Position numbers and translations under genes: made by a program. Positions 1 to 8,932 of a DNA stretch of 36,658 nucleotides are shown here, piece by piece. This DNA comes from Planctomycetaceae bacterium. GTDB taxonomy: Bacteria; Planctomycetota; Planctomycetia; Pirellulales; Pirellulaceae. Within the stretch, counting starts at the first letter, position 1. Every line of letters starts with the position of its first letter. The stretch lies in NCBI GenBank assembly GCA_015490875.1, contig WFWZ01000357.1, forward strand, positions 1 to 36,658. The letters run 5' to 3'. Below the pieces are notes generated by a model. That model did not search any database and was not told where the DNA came from. It was given only the letters and a program-made list of their open reading frames with translations.

Positions 1-29
1 TAAGGTTTTGTAGGCTGTTAAGAAAACAT

Positions 30-183
30 CCGGCGGCAAGCATCACCCCCGAACGTTGGAGCAACGCCGGCGCGTTCTAATACATACTATCAACACATCA
101 TCTCCGCGCTCTCTGCGGCTCTGCGAGATACCCCGCTGCGGCTCTGCGAGATACCCCGCCGCGGCTCTGCGAGAATCCCTCTT
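30..183. repeat. Dispersed repeat family C, copy 1, ending in a 23-bp tandem array
   Basis: Positions 30-174 align without gaps (constant offset 4058) to 4088-4232, with clear identity in blocks such as CGGCAAGCA, TTGGA, ACGC-GGCG and ATCTCCGCG. The right part, 115-183, is a tandem array of a 23-bp unit beginning GCGGCTCTGCGAGATACCCC: units at 115-137 and 138-160 are nearly identical and a decayed third lies at 161-183. No coding sequence is visible in 1-189. The array stops just beyond the 3' end of the helix-hairpin-helix gene. The function is unknown. The layout looks like a small non-autonomous dispersed element rather than a gene or a CRISPR. Confidence 0.7.
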
Positions 184-189
184 AAGTCG

Positions 190-1080
190 TCACAATGTCT
201 CGGCTTCGGTCTGCGCGTAGTACTCCCGGCATTCCTGTTCTCGGCCGCGAACGATCCGTTTCCCCTTGAGCGGCCCGTACTGTGAGGTGATCACGGTCCA
301 GCGGTCGTGAGCTCCATGGTCGTCCCGGTAGATGACGACCCAGTCGTGGGTCGTTCCCAGTTCGTGAGCACGTGCCGTGTTGGAATAGAGAGCCGTGTAG
401 TGGCGTCCAGATCGTTCGGTATGCAGGACCGGAAGCCAAGCTTGGCCCGTCGGATTGAAGCGACGCGGAGCAATCCGCGGCAGCTTGCCTCGCTCGGCCT
501 TCTCCCGGTACTCCCGATCGACATCCAGGAGTTCGGCGACGGAAACCTCTTCGGCGTCCGACTTCTGGTCGCTACGCTGGCTCGTCACTTCGATGGTGCG
601 CCGCCGGCCGAACCGACCGGCCAACGATTCGCGAACCGCCCGAAGGCGTTTCTTTCCCATGCCGGGCACCTGCGCTAGTCGACCGTCGTAGGCCGCCGCT
701 TCCAGTTCCGCCAACGTCTCGATGCCCAACTGTTCGTGAATTCGTCGCGCCAGCTCCGGGCCGATGTTGGGCACCGTAGCAAAAACCCGTTCGACAGCGT
801 CTTCTCCCTTGAGTCGTTCCAAGAGGGGAAACCGGCCCGACCGCACGAGATGCTCGATCGTGTGCGCCAACGAGCGACCGATCGCTGGCAAACGCACCAA
901 CCCCGCCACCCCTTCGGCTCGCACTATGTCGGCGATGCTGCCTTTCAGGTCTCGCACCGTTCGAGCCGCATTACGGTAGGCGCGCACGCGGTAGGGATTG
1001 GCTCCTTGCGCTTCGAGCAGATCTGCGGCTTCCTCGAGCAACTCGGCGATCTTCGCGTTGTCCATCGGCAAAGGCGACAT
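190..1080 (-). CDS. Helix-hairpin-helix protein resembling the N-terminal part of PolX
   Basis: A 296-residue protein. Residues about 6-90 match the 8-kDa lyase-like domain of family X DNA polymerases (ANPYRVRAYRNAARTV). Two HhH motifs follow: LPAIGRSLAHTI at about 64-75, and a pair in 100-155 containing VPNIGPELA and VPGMGKKRL. The nucleotidyltransferase palm and PHP domain of full PolX are absent. Instead a low-complexity linker (about 160-185) leads to about 100 residues that I do not recognise. It probably binds DNA, perhaps gapped or damaged DNA, but polymerase activity is not expected. The start could be ATG 1080 or the in-frame ATG at 1065, and neither has a clear ribosome-binding site. 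It is divergent from the SRPBCC gene, with 81 bp between them. Confidence 0.8.
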   Translation of the reverse strand: MSPLPMDNAKIAELLEEAADLLEAQGANPYRVRAYRNAARTVRDLKGSIADIVRAEGVAGLVRLPAIGRSLAHTIEHLVRSGRFPLLERLKGEDAVERVFATVPNIGPELARRIHEQLGIETLAELEAAAYDGRLAQVPGMGKKRLRAVRESLAGRFGRRRTIEVTSQRSDQKSDAEEVSVAELLDVDREYREKAERGKLPRIAPRRFNPTGQAWLPVLHTERSGRHYTALYSNTARAHELGTTHDWVVIYRDDHGAHDRWTVITSQYGPLKGKRIVRGREQECREYYAQTEAETL

Positions 1081-1161
1081 ATCTTGTCATGGGCCCTAAA
1101 ATGGCAGTGTAGCCCACAGAGGGCGGGCATGACCAGCGGCAGGCGATAGGAGACCCGATGG

Positions 1162-1617
1162 ATGCAGTACACGTGCGAGGTGGTCATCGAGCGGCCGATG
1201 GAAGAAGTCGCTGCCCTCCTGGACGATCGCGACAACCTCGCCCAATGGCACGATGCCTTCCAAAGCTGGGAACTTCTGTGCGGCGATCCCGGAAAGCCTG
1301 GTGCCAAAACGCGACTCGTGTTCGGAACCGGCGACCGGAAGACCATCCTGGTCGAAACGATCCTTGCCCGGGACGGGCCCCATGAGTTCGTCGCAACTTA
1401 CGAAACCGAAGGGCTACTTCAAACAGTGCGGTCGCGTCTGGAGGCTTTGGATGAACAGCGCACGCGTTGGACGTGCTCTCATGAGCTGCGATTTCGAGGA
1501 CTCACCCGGATTGCCGGCTGGTGGGTCGGCCGCGGGTTCTCCCAACAGACGCTCCAGGCGATGAACGCTTTCAAAGTGTTCGCCGAGTTGCAATCCCCGC
1601 GAGATCGCCGACAATAG
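1162..1617 (+). CDS. SRPBCC-fold (polyketide cyclase/START-like) protein
   Basis: A 151-residue protein with the layout of the SRPBCC superfamily: an N-terminal strand with I-x-R-P-x-E-x-V (VVIERPMEEVAALL), then DD..N...W (DRDNLAQWHDAF), alternating strands, and a long C-terminal helix. Such proteins form a deep hydrophobic cavity for lipids or other small ligands, and many are of unknown function, so no substrate can be given. The start at 1162 is chosen because AGGAG at 1148-1152 lies 9 nt upstream. An ATG at 1158 is in another frame. It is cytoplasmic, with no signal peptide. The stop lies about 50 bp before dispersed repeat element A. Confidence 0.8.
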   Translation: MQYTCEVVIERPMEEVAALLDDRDNLAQWHDAFQSWELLCGDPGKPGAKTRLVFGTGDRKTILVETILARDGPHEFVATYETEGLLQTVRSRLEALDEQRTRWTCSHELRFRGLTRIAGWWVGRGFSQQTLQAMNAFKVFAELQSPRDRRQ

Positions 1618-1667
1618 TGTGCGGCGCGTTTGACGATGTCGTCGAACATGATCATCGCTACCTGGGG

Positions 1668-1871
1668 CCTGATGGAGAGTTGGTTTCGATAAGACCTAGA
1701 GGACATATACGACCTATAGGACACTCGCCGCTTCGCGGCGAGCAAGTGAGGCCAGGAGCGTTCCACCAACCGAATCCTCGGCTGTACGTTCTATCCCCCG
1801 ACGCCGTCCTATAGGTCCTATTCCGTCTTATAGGTCCTATAAGTCCTATAGGTCCTATCATAACCCGCGTT
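1668..1871 (+). repeat. Dispersed element, copy A (204 bp), with CCTATAGG arrays and GC hairpin
   Basis: The element begins CCTGATGGAGAG, carries repeats of the palindrome-rich unit GGTCCTATAGGTCC on both sides of a core, and ends in ATCATAACCCGCGTT. The core holds a perfect 7-bp hairpin TCGCCGC-TTC-GCGGCGA at 1725-1741. Copy B at 8140-8344 has the same outer ends in the same orientation, but its hairpin and interior are in the opposite orientation. There is no open reading frame inside. The element ends 17 bp before the start codon of the downstream secreted protein, so it must contain or adjoin that gene's promoter. Confidence 0.75.
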
Positions 1872-1888
1872 CCAACAACACAACCAAC

Positions 1889-4069
1889 ATGAGAACACGA
1901 ACCTTTGTCTTTTGCCTCATGGGAATCGTCGTGAGCGCCGGATCGCTCTATCCGCCGAGCCCAGCGGAGGCCACGCCGCCGGACACTTCCCAGCAAGCAG
2001 ATCGTTCCAGCCAGCAATCTGATGGTCCCATCTATCCGGTCCATCAGTACCGCGAGCGGATGGTGCGCGGCTGGAAACTGAAGATCCACCGAAAACTCGA
2101 AACCGAGCTGCCGGAGAAGACGGCCGAGGCAGTGCGGCTCTTAGATGAGCAACTCGCCTTCATCGAACAACACGTACCTCCGAAAGCCGTCAAACAGCTC
2201 CGACAAGTTCCCCTGTGGTTTTCTCCCAGCTATCCCGACGCTCCTCCCAAGGCCGAGTACCATGTCTCGCCTGCCTGGCTCCGAGCGCACCGCCGACCTG
2301 TCGAAATGGCCAGGTCGATCGAATTCACGAACATTCCCATCTTCGAGAAGGAAGTCGAGCGGATGCCGGTTTGGGTCTTACATGAGTTGGCGCATGCCTA
2401 CCACGACCGAGTCCTCGGATGGGACCATCCAGCGATCCTCGCCTGTTACAAGGAGGCGATGGAACGAAAGCTCTACGATCGCGTGATGCGATCGAATGGC
2501 CGCCTGGTCCGCGCGTATGCGGCCACGAACCACCATGAGTACTTCGCGGAACTTACCGAAGCGTTCTTTGGAGTCAACGATTTCTTCCCGTTCGATCACC
2601 GGCAGTTGTGCCGGTTCGATCCCAAGATGTGGAAGGTGTTGATCGACGTGTGGGGCGTCGATCCCGACACGGTGGGAGATCCCGACGGCGGTCCTCTGCG
2701 TCTACATCCGGAGAACCCGCACTACTTTCTCTGGCGCGGCGAACCGACTGTCCTGGTCACGTCGGGCGAACACTACGGTTCCTTGTTGAACCTCGATTTC
2801 GACTACCGGCGCTACTTTGCCGAGTTGGCTCGCCACGGCCTCAACCACACACGTATTTTTTCGGGCACGTATCGCGAACTCCCGGATTCCTTCGGTATCA
2901 CGGATAATCCTTTGGCTCCGAAACCGGGCCGCTATCTGGCTCCCTGGAAACGAAGCGACCAGCCCGGTTACGCGATCGGCGGCAACCGCTTCGACCTGAC
3001 GCGTTTCGATCCGGCCTACTTCAAGCGACTTCGCAGCGTCCTCGCCGAGGCCGACCGACTCGGCATCGTCGTTGAACTGACACTCTTTTGTCCGCTCTAT
3101 GGAGACGACCTCTGGAAAGCCTCGCCGATGCACATCTCCAACAATGTGAACGGTATCGGGGATTGTTCTCGGAAAGAGGTGCTATCGCTCAAGCATCCAA
3201 AGCTCCTGGAAGTTCAACTCGCGGTGACCCGAAGGATCGTGCAGGCGGCTCAGCCGTTCGACAACGTCTATTTCGAAGTGTGCAACGAACCGTATATCAC
3301 TGGAGTCTCGGACGCCTGGCAACGGCGAATCATGAAGGAGATCATCGAGACCGAGAAGACCCTTCCTAAGAAGCACTTGATCTCGTTTAACATCGCCAAC
3401 AAGCGAAAGAAGATCGTGAATCCACCGAAGGAGGTCTCGATCTTCAACTTCCACTACTGCGTTCCGCCCGACACGGTGGCGATGAACTACGGCCTGAATC
3501 GAGTGATCGGCGAAAACGAAACCGGCTTTCGAGGCAAGGCCGACATCCTGTACCGCACCGAAGGATGGGATTTTCTGCTCGCCGGCGGCGCGCTCTACAA
3601 CAACCTCGATTATTCCTTCACACCACAACACCCCGACGGTTCGTTTCGCGAATATCGTTCGCCCGGTGGGGGTAGCGAGCGGCTTCGGCGGCAACTGGGG
3701 ATCCTCAAACGATTCATCGAGAGCTTCGATTTCGTTGCCATGCGGCCGGATACCAACCTCATCCAAAGTGTTCAGCCCCGTTTGACTCACTACGCCCTCT
3801 CCGAGCGTGGGCGACAGTATGCCGCCTATTTCCACGTACCGCTTACGTTCAAGCCCAAAAAACTGGAGCAGCACCTTCGTTCGAACCTCGAGGCTCGCGT
3901 TACACTGCACCTTCCCGCCGGCCACTATCGGCTCGAGTGGATCGATCCGCTCACGGGAAAGGTAGCCAAACGCGTGGAACTCGAACACAAGGGCGGTTCG
4001 ACAGACGTGACGTCTCCTCGGTTCGACAACGATGTGGCCTTGCGCATCCAAGCGACTGAGGCACAGTGA
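1889..4069 (+). CDS. Secreted HExxH metallopeptidase-like / GH5-like fusion protein
   Basis: A 726-residue protein. Residues 1-28 form a signal peptide ending in AEA. Residues about 45-260 look like a zincin domain: HELAH at 165-169 gives two zinc ligands and the catalytic Glu, and HHEYFAE at 215-221 could supply a third ligand (E221). From about 270 comes a (beta/alpha)8 glycosidase-like domain opening with NPHYFLWRGEP. It has an NEP motif with E467 as likely acid/base and GENETGF (E542 or E544) as likely nucleophile, as in clan GH-A. A C-terminal beta domain (about 640-726, YRLEWIDPLTGKV) resembles the sandwich that follows such barrels. The substrate is unknown, and the two catalytic domains together suggest glycoprotein or proteoglycan breakdown. 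No Shine-Dalgarno site is seen; the start is set by the signal peptide. Confidence 0.75.
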   Translation: MRTRTFVFCLMGIVVSAGSLYPPSPAEATPPDTSQQADRSSQQSDGPIYPVHQYRERMVRGWKLKIHRKLETELPEKTAEAVRLLDEQLAFIEQHVPPKAVKQLRQVPLWFSPSYPDAPPKAEYHVSPAWLRAHRRPVEMARSIEFTNIPIFEKEVERMPVWVLHELAHAYHDRVLGWDHPAILACYKEAMERKLYDRVMRSNGRLVRAYAATNHHEYFAELTEAFFGVNDFFPFDHRQLCRFDPKMWKVLIDVWGVDPDTVGDPDGGPLRLHPENPHYFLWRGEPTVLVTSGEHYGSLLNLDFDYRRYFAELARHGLNHTRIFSGTYRELPDSFGITDNPLAPKPGRYLAPWKRSDQPGYAIGGNRFDLTRFDPAYFKRLRSVLAEADRLGIVVELTLFCPLYGDDLWKASPMHISNNVNGIGDCSRKEVLSLKHPKLLEVQLAVTRRIVQAAQPFDNVYFEVCNEPYITGVSDAWQRRIMKEIIETEKTLPKKHLISFNIANKRKKIVNPPKEVSIFNFHYCVPPDTVAMNYGLNRVIGENETGFRGKADILYRTEGWDFLLAGGALYNNLDYSFTPQHPDGSFREYRSPGGGSERLRRQLGILKRFIESFDFVAMRPDTNLIQSVQPRLTHYALSERGRQYAAYFHVPLTFKPKKLEQHLRSNLEARVTLHLPAGHYRLEWIDPLTGKVAKRVELEHKGGSTDVTSPRFDNDVALRIQATEAQ

Positions 4070-4087
4070 GGGACAATCAGAACGATT

Positions 4088-4241
4088 CCGACGGCAAGCA
4101 GTACATCCGGAGATTGGATCCACGCTGGCGGGATCGAGCAAATTCACCCTATACACGATCTCCGCGTTCTCCGCGGCTCCGCGAGATACCCCCGCCGCAG
4201 CTCTGCGAGAAGGGGCCTCGCCGAGACGCAGGTATTCTTCT
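4088..4241. repeat. Dispersed repeat family C, copy 2
   Basis: This copy lies in the 251-bp gap between the convergent secreted-protein and oxoprolinase genes and aligns without gaps to 30-183. It has two copies of the GCGGCTCCGCGAGATACC-type unit (4173-4196 and a diverged one from 4197) rather than three. Further right, 4238-4266 contains GCGGAGACGCAAAGAACGC, a motif loosely like the CGCAAAGACGCC sequence at 9368. No gene is seen in this gap. Confidence 0.65.
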
Positions 4242-4277
4242 CGCGGAGACGCAAAGAACGCAAAGAGGGATGAATTG

Positions 4278-4318
4278 GTTTTGAAGCTGTCACAAGACAT
4301 ACGGCCGTAAGCTACACG
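4278..4318. repeat. Fragment of repeat family C
   Basis: The sequence GGTTTTGAAGCTGT, followed by a CGGC-G-AAGC--CAC pattern, resembles the first 45 bases of the window (GGTTTTGTAGGCTGT and what follows). It breaks off at the 3' end of the oxoprolinase gene. It looks like a third, truncated copy, but the match is short and gapped. Confidence 0.4.
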
Positions 4319-4320
4319 CC

Positions 4321-7300
4321 TTACGACTTGGGCGTCCCCCAGCCGCCGCCTCCGGGGGTGAGGATCGTGAGTCGGTCGCCGGGCTGGACGTCGACCAATG
4401 TCTTCGCCGGCAGCGTTTCGGGGCGCTCGGCTCCCGATCGCCACAAGAGGTTCACGCCGAGGGCGCCCGGTTGGCCTCCTTCCAGTCCAAAGGGCGGATA
4501 AGGACCTCGTCGCTCAGTCAGCAGCGAGAGCGTCACCGGGCGGAGAAACTCGAACGTGCGCACCATCCCATCGCCGCCTCGGTGCCGGCCGGCGCCGCCG
4601 GAGCCGCGTCGGATGGCGAACTCGAGCAGCCGGACGGGATAACGGAACTCGAGCACTTCCGGGTCGGTCAGACGCGTGTTGGTCATGTGGCTGTGAACGG
4701 CGTGTTGGCCGTCGGCGGTCGCCGTCGCCCCCGTTCCGCCTCCGATTGTTTCGTAGTAGCCGAACGAACCGTCCCCAAACGTCACGTTGTTCATGGTGCC
4801 TTGGCTGGCAGCCGCCAGCCGCAACGCTCCGAGCAACACGTCGACGACGCGCGACGACGTCTCGACATTGCCTCCAGCCACCGCTGCACATGCGGCGGGA
4901 TCGTCATGAGCGGGAGGGTTGAGCAAACAAGTGGGAAGGATCAACCGGATCGGCGCGAGTACACCGGAATTGAGCGGCAGGTCTTCGTCGATCAGACACC
5001 GGAGGACATAAAGAAGCGCCGCCGTGACGATACCGCGGTTGGCATTGAGGTTACTCGGGAGGACATCCGAAGTGCCGGTGAAGTCGACGAGCGCCTCGTC
5101 TCCGGCGATGTCCAGTTGCACGGCGATGACGGCGCCGCCATCGAGGTGGTCGCGGAAGGAATACCGACCGTCTTCGAGTCTCCGAAGGGCGCGCCGCATC
5201 TTCTTTTCGGCTGCACGGCAGACGTGACGCATATAGGCTATCGTCGCGCTCGCACCGTACCGGTCGCACATCTCCAGCAGCAATTGGGCTCCCCGATGAT
5301 TGGCGGCGACTTGAGCGGCCACGTCGGCCAGGTTGTCCTCCACGGCCCGCGACGGATAGGGAGCCTCGGAGAGTTGCCGCCTCAAGACGTCTTCGCGTGA
5401 CTCTCCGGACTCGAACAGCCGGAAAGGCCGCAAGAGGACGCCTTCTTCCGCCAGACTCGTCGAGAAAGGAGGCATGCTCCCGGGAACCGTTCCGCCGATC
5501 TCGGCATGATGCGCGCGACTGGCGGTAAAGAAGAGGCGCTGTCCCGAAGCCGGATCAAAGACAGGGGTCACGACGGTGACGTCAGGCAAATGCGATCCTC
5601 CTTGAAAGGGATCGTTGGTGACGAAGACGTCCCCTGCGTGCATCGAAGGGAACGCGCGGAGGATCGCCTTGACCGTTTCGCTCATGGCGCCCAAGTGCAC
5701 CGGGATGTGTGGTGCATTGGCGACGAGGTCTCCGTCAGCGGTGAAAACAGCACAACTGAAATCGCGCCGCTGCTTGACATTGACCGAAACGGCCGTGCGT
5801 TCCAGCGACGCCCCCATCTGCTCGGCAATCGACGCGAACTGATGATGGAATACCTCGAGGGACACAGGATCGGCTTCGACGCTGACGTCTTCCCGGCGCT
5901 GGGGCATGCGGTCGGTCAGGAGAAGTTCCCCGCGAGCCAACACCTCGGCATCGAAGCCGGGCTCAACGACCGTCGTCGCTCCGTCCCCGCAGACGATGGC
6001 GGGGCCTTCGAAATGGTGTCCCGGCTCGAGGTCTTTCGCGTCGAACACCGGCACTTCTCGCCACTGTCCGTCCAAGTAGCTGCGAGTGAACTCGAGGGGC
6101 TCGGCAGGGCGACGTTCTACCGGCTGGTCCTTTGGTTCGAAGTGCGGTGTTCGTGCCACGATTTCGACGCGCGCCGTGACGACTTCGACGTCGCGCTGGG
6201 GTCGATCGAATCCGTAATACTGTCGGTGCCGGCGGGCGAACGCGGCAAGCCAGTCGCCGTCGTCCGGTTCCAGAATCGTCAGTGCCGCTTCGGTTCCCGC
6301 GTACCGCATGGCAAACGAACGGATGGGCGGATCGAGTGATACCGGGTCAGCCCCTTGTGCCAGGACTTGTCGTGTGGCGGTCTCTTCGAGTTGGCGAAAG
6401 AGCGTATTCCAGCGCTCCGAATGGGACGGCTCAAAGATTTCCAGCACGGCCTTTTCGGCAAAGCGGCGGATGTCTGCCGAGCCGATCCCGTAGGCACTCA
6501 GGATGCCCGCCCACGGATGGTTCAAAATCCGCCGGATCCCGAGAGCTCTGGCGACGGCGCACGCGTGCTGCCCTCCCGCTCCGCCGAAGGCAACCAGAAC
6601 ATAGTCGCGCGGGTCGTACCCGCGAGCCACCGAGATTCTGCGGATGGCCCGCACCATGTTGGCATTGGCGATTTCGAGGAAGCCAGCGGCCAACGCTTCG
6701 CATGAGAACTCGGGGCCTCCTTCCCGACGAATGTCGGCGATCTGTTTCCGGAGGTGTCGAGCGATGGCATCACGGTCGAGTGGAAACGGGAAGCGGGAAG
6801 GGGGGATGCGGCCGAGCCACACATTCAGGTCGGTCACCGCAAGCGGTCCGCCGCGGCCGTAACACGCCGGGCCGGGGTCGGCGCCGGCACTTGCCGGCCC
6901 GACCGTCAGTTGAACACCATCGAACCGACAAAGGCTGCCTCCTCCGGCGGCCACGGTTTCGATGGCGAGCATCGGTGTCACGATGCGGACACCCGCTTTC
7001 TGCGTCTCGAACTCGTATTCGAAACGGCCGTCATAGCGAGCCACATCGGTACTCGTGCCGCCCATGTCGAAGCCGATGGCTCGCGTGAATCCCGCCTGTT
7101 CGGCCACCTGGGCGAATCCGACGACACCGCCAGCAGGTCCAGACAAGATGCTGTCTTTTCCCGAAAAGTGGCTCGCATCGACCAGCCCGCCGGAAGAGGT
7201 CATTATTTTCAAGTCGGACGAACCGAGTGTCTCTTGCATGCCGGCGAGGTAGTCCTTGAGTACCGGAGTGAGGAAGGCATCGACGACGGTCGTGTCACCT

Positions 7301-8115
7301 CGCGCGATCAGGCCCTGCATGGGAGCAACTTGGTGGGAAACACGAATCGTGGTGAACCCGAGGTCGCTTGCGATTTGGGCGACCAGGCGTTCGTGAACGG
7401 GGTTGCGGTACCCGTGAAGGAGGCAGATGGCGAGCGAGTCGATACCGCGATCGCGAATTTGCTGGAGTTTGCTGCAAATTTCATCCGGGTCCGCCGGCCG
7501 AAGCACGTCACCGTCGGCCGTCAGCCGCTCGGTGATTTCCACGACTTCGGTGTACAACGGATGTGGCTTGCGCACGACTAAGTTGAAGAGTTCGAGGCGG
7601 TCCTGGTAACCGATCTCCAACATGTCGGCAAAGCCAGCCGTTGTCACCAGAGCACAGGGAGCTCCGTCGCGCGTCAACAAGCTGTTGGTGCCTCGAGTGG
7701 TCCCCAAACGCACTTCCATTTCCGGAAGGCGATCCTCCAGTGTCAATCCGAGCGTCCAACGGATGGCGAGGATGGGAGCTTCTTCAGAAGAGACAAGACG
7801 GTACGTCGCGCCCTGCCAGGCGGGCAGAAGGATCGCGTCGGCGAGTTGAAATCGCCCGCGATCCGAGTCGAAATAGGCGATGCGGGACAACGTGCCATCG
7901 GGGAGTCGGATGGCATAGTCGTTCCAGAACCTGCGAGGATCGCCTTGACGGCGAGGATCCTCGAACGTGGTCGCATCGAGAATCCGTTCCAGTGTACCAG
8001 GCGTTTCGGCCGAACTCAGAACCTTGCGTTGGTGGAGCCTGCCCGCGGGATCGCGCGCGAGACAATCGGTGAAGGTGCCGCCAACGTCGATGGAGAATCG
8101 CCAGAGGGGAGTCAT
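4321..8115 (-). CDS. Fused HyuA-HyuB hydantoinase/5-oxoprolinase
   Basis: A 1264-residue protein with both subunits of the hydantoinase/oxoprolinase family in one chain. Residues 1 to about 690 are the HyuA part: N-terminal phosphate-binding motif [15 protein letters not shown] (8-22), a second ATPase motif [16 protein letters not shown], and the family signature [17 protein letters not shown]. Residues from about 745 to the end are the HyuB part, starting [20 protein letters not shown] and ending in TPGGGGWG. Fused proteins of this size (mammalian OPLAH is about 1288 residues) usually cleave 5-oxoproline to glutamate with ATP, closing the glutathione degradation route. A hydantoinase role cannot be ruled out. 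It is cytoplasmic. The start codon lies only 24 bp from repeat element B, so its promoter should be in that element. No partner gene is adjacent. Confidence 0.9.
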   Translation of the reverse strand: MTPLWRFSIDVGGTFTDCLARDPAGRLHQRKVLSSAETPGTLERILDATTFEDPRRQGDPRRFWNDYAIRLPDGTLSRIAYFDSDRGRFQLADAILLPAWQGATYRLVSSEEAPILAIRWTLGLTLEDRLPEMEVRLGTTRGTNSLLTRDGAPCALVTTAGFADMLEIGYQDRLELFNLVVRKPHPLYTEVVEITERLTADGDVLRPADPDEICSKLQQIRDRGIDSLAICLLHGYRNPVHERLVAQIASDLGFTTIRVSHQVAPMQGLIARGDTTVVDAFLTPVLKDYLAGMQETLGSSDLKIMTSSGGLVDASHFSGKDSILSGPAGGVVGFAQVAEQAGFTRAIGFDMGGTSTDVARYDGRFEYEFETQKAGVRIVTPMLAIETVAAGGGSLCRFDGVQLTVGPASAGADPGPACYGRGGPLAVTDLNVWLGRIPPSRFPFPLDRDAIARHLRKQIADIRREGGPEFSCEALAAGFLEIANANMVRAIRRISVARGYDPRDYVLVAFGGAGGQHACAVARALGIRRILNHPWAGILSAYGIGSADIRRFAEKAVLEIFEPSHSERWNTLFRQLEETATRQVLAQGADPVSLDPPIRSFAMRYAGTEAALTILEPDDGDWLAAFARRHRQYYGFDRPQRDVEVVTARVEIVARTPHFEPKDQPVERRPAEPLEFTRSYLDGQWREVPVFDAKDLEPGHHFEGPAIVCGDGATTVVEPGFDAEVLARGELLLTDRMPQRREDVSVEADPVSLEVFHHQFASIAEQMGASLERTAVSVNVKQRRDFSCAVFTADGDLVANAPHIPVHLGAMSETVKAILRAFPSMHAGDVFVTNDPFQGGSHLPDVTVVTPVFDPASGQRLFFTASRAHHAEIGGTVPGSMPPFSTSLAEEGVLLRPFRLFESGESREDVLRRQLSEAPYPSRAVEDNLADVAAQVAANHRGAQLLLEMCDRYGASATIAYMRHVCRAAEKKMRRALRRLEDGRYSFRDHLDGGAVIAVQLDIAGDEALVDFTGTSDVLPSNLNANRGIVTAALLYVLRCLIDEDLPLNSGVLAPIRLILPTCLLNPPAHDDPAACAAVAGGNVETSSRVVDVLLGALRLAAASQGTMNNVTFGDGSFGYYETIGGGTGATATADGQHAVHSHMTNTRLTDPEVLEFRYPVRLLEFAIRRGSGGAGRHRGGDGMVRTFEFLRPVTLSLLTERRGPYPPFGLEGGQPGALGVNLLWRSGAERPETLPAKTLVDVQPGDRLTILTPGGGGWGTPKS

Positions 8116-8139
8116 GGTGAAGAGGCGGTTTCGATGGGA

Positions 8140-8344
8140 CCTGATGGAAGACTGGTTTCAATGGGACCTATGGGACATATAGGGCGGAATAGGACACATG
8201 GGACCTAGAGGACGGCATCGGGCAGTGGAATGTGCAATGGTGAATTTGCCTTGGTGGAACACCCTGGGACATCACTTTCTCGCCGCGAAGCGGCGATGTC
8301 GTATAGGTCTTATTCGTCCCATAGGTCCTATCATAACCCGCGTT
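8140..8344 (-). repeat. Dispersed element, copy B (205 bp), interior inverted relative to copy A
   Basis: The outer ends match copy A in the same direction: left CCTGATGGA, then TGGTTTCAAT; right an identical 24-base stretch ending ATCATAACCCGCGTT at 8344. The interior matches copy A only as its reverse complement. The hairpin TCGCCGCGAAGCGGCGA is at 8280-8296, near the right end, whereas in copy A it is near the left end, and the neighbouring TTGGTGGAAC and GGCATCGGG motifs are also reversed. Both ends are rich in CCTATAGG-like palindromes and act as imperfect inverted repeats. The element lies directly upstream of the oxoprolinase gene. Confidence 0.75.
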
Positions 8345-8887
8345 GCATCTGAACAACTTGCTTTCAGCCCAGGGTTCGACTACTCACAGACATACCAATC
8401 CAAAATAACTTTGCCAACTCGAAGTCGCATGCTGGCCACGATTTACCCGCGACTCGGCGGTGGTAGCTCGACTTTTTTTCTCTTTTGCCATCGACAAGAT
8501 GCCGATATCGCCTATGATTGGTGCATACTCGAAGGCACACGGCTTGACGCAACGGGTGCCAGGTCGAACAGACGGGCCTTCGAGTCATCAGGATGATCCG
8601 AAAGGTTGATGGCTCAGGCATAGTTGAATCAAATACGGTAACGGTCGAGTCGGATTTCGCAATTGAGCCGGGCTATCTTTCGAGGTTTCTCTGGATCCCT
8701 GTGAGTCGAATCTGCTGATTGTTCCAGCGCCGAATGCTGCGGTGCTGTCATTCAATCTCCCAAGTGCCTCTTTGGCACCGCCGGACTTTCCTTTTCAGGA
8801 ATCCGTCGTTGGGACTTACTCGCTGCCGTTGCTGGCTTTGATCTGCCCAGGCCGTTTCTGCTGGCCGGACCGTCCCACTTGGTTTGA
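8345..8887. other. Gene-free region upstream of the RRM gene
   Basis: About 540 bp in which no credible reading frame, tRNA or known RNA was recognised. It is noticeably less GC-rich than the surrounding genes. A small perfect hairpin, GTGCC-TCTTT-GGCAC, lies at 8764-8778. A weak promoter-like pair, TTGATG at 8606 and TCAAAT at 8629 with 17 nt between, could start transcription of the downstream gene with a leader of about 300 nt. This is only a guess from consensus matching. Confidence 0.4.
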
Positions 8888-8888
8888 A

Positions 8889-8932
8889 GAGTGCAGCCAT
8901 CGTAGGCAATGATGCACTCGCCGTTTGTTTTT
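8889..8932 (+). promoter_or_regulatory. Leader stem-loop with T-rich tail before the RRM start
   Basis: GAGTGCA at 8889-8895 pairs perfectly with TGCACTC at 8913-8919, and an inner GCC/GGC pair (8896-8898 with 8905-8907) extends it with a bulge. A T-rich run follows (GTTTGTTTTTTG, 8922-8933) and then the ribosome-binding site AGGAG at 8936-8940. The layout resembles a terminator or attenuator placed in a leader. Cold-regulated leaders are known for cyanobacterial RRM proteins, but regulation here is inferred from structure only. Confidence 0.4.

Noticed and set aside
115-183. Possible CRISPR-like array
   Set aside because: The units are directly adjacent with no unique spacers and decay along the array, so this is a simple tandem repeat. 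No cas genes are present.
3182-4444. 420-codon open frame on the minus strand opposite the secreted protein
   Set aside because: It lies antisense to a gene with clear signal peptide and catalytic motifs, crosses the repeat region, and shows no recognisable domain. Long antisense frames are common in GC-rich DNA.
8367-8395. T-loop-like GGGTTCGACTAC suggesting a tRNA or tmRNA
   Set aside because: No acceptor stem, anticodon arm or D-loop could be fitted around it on either strand.
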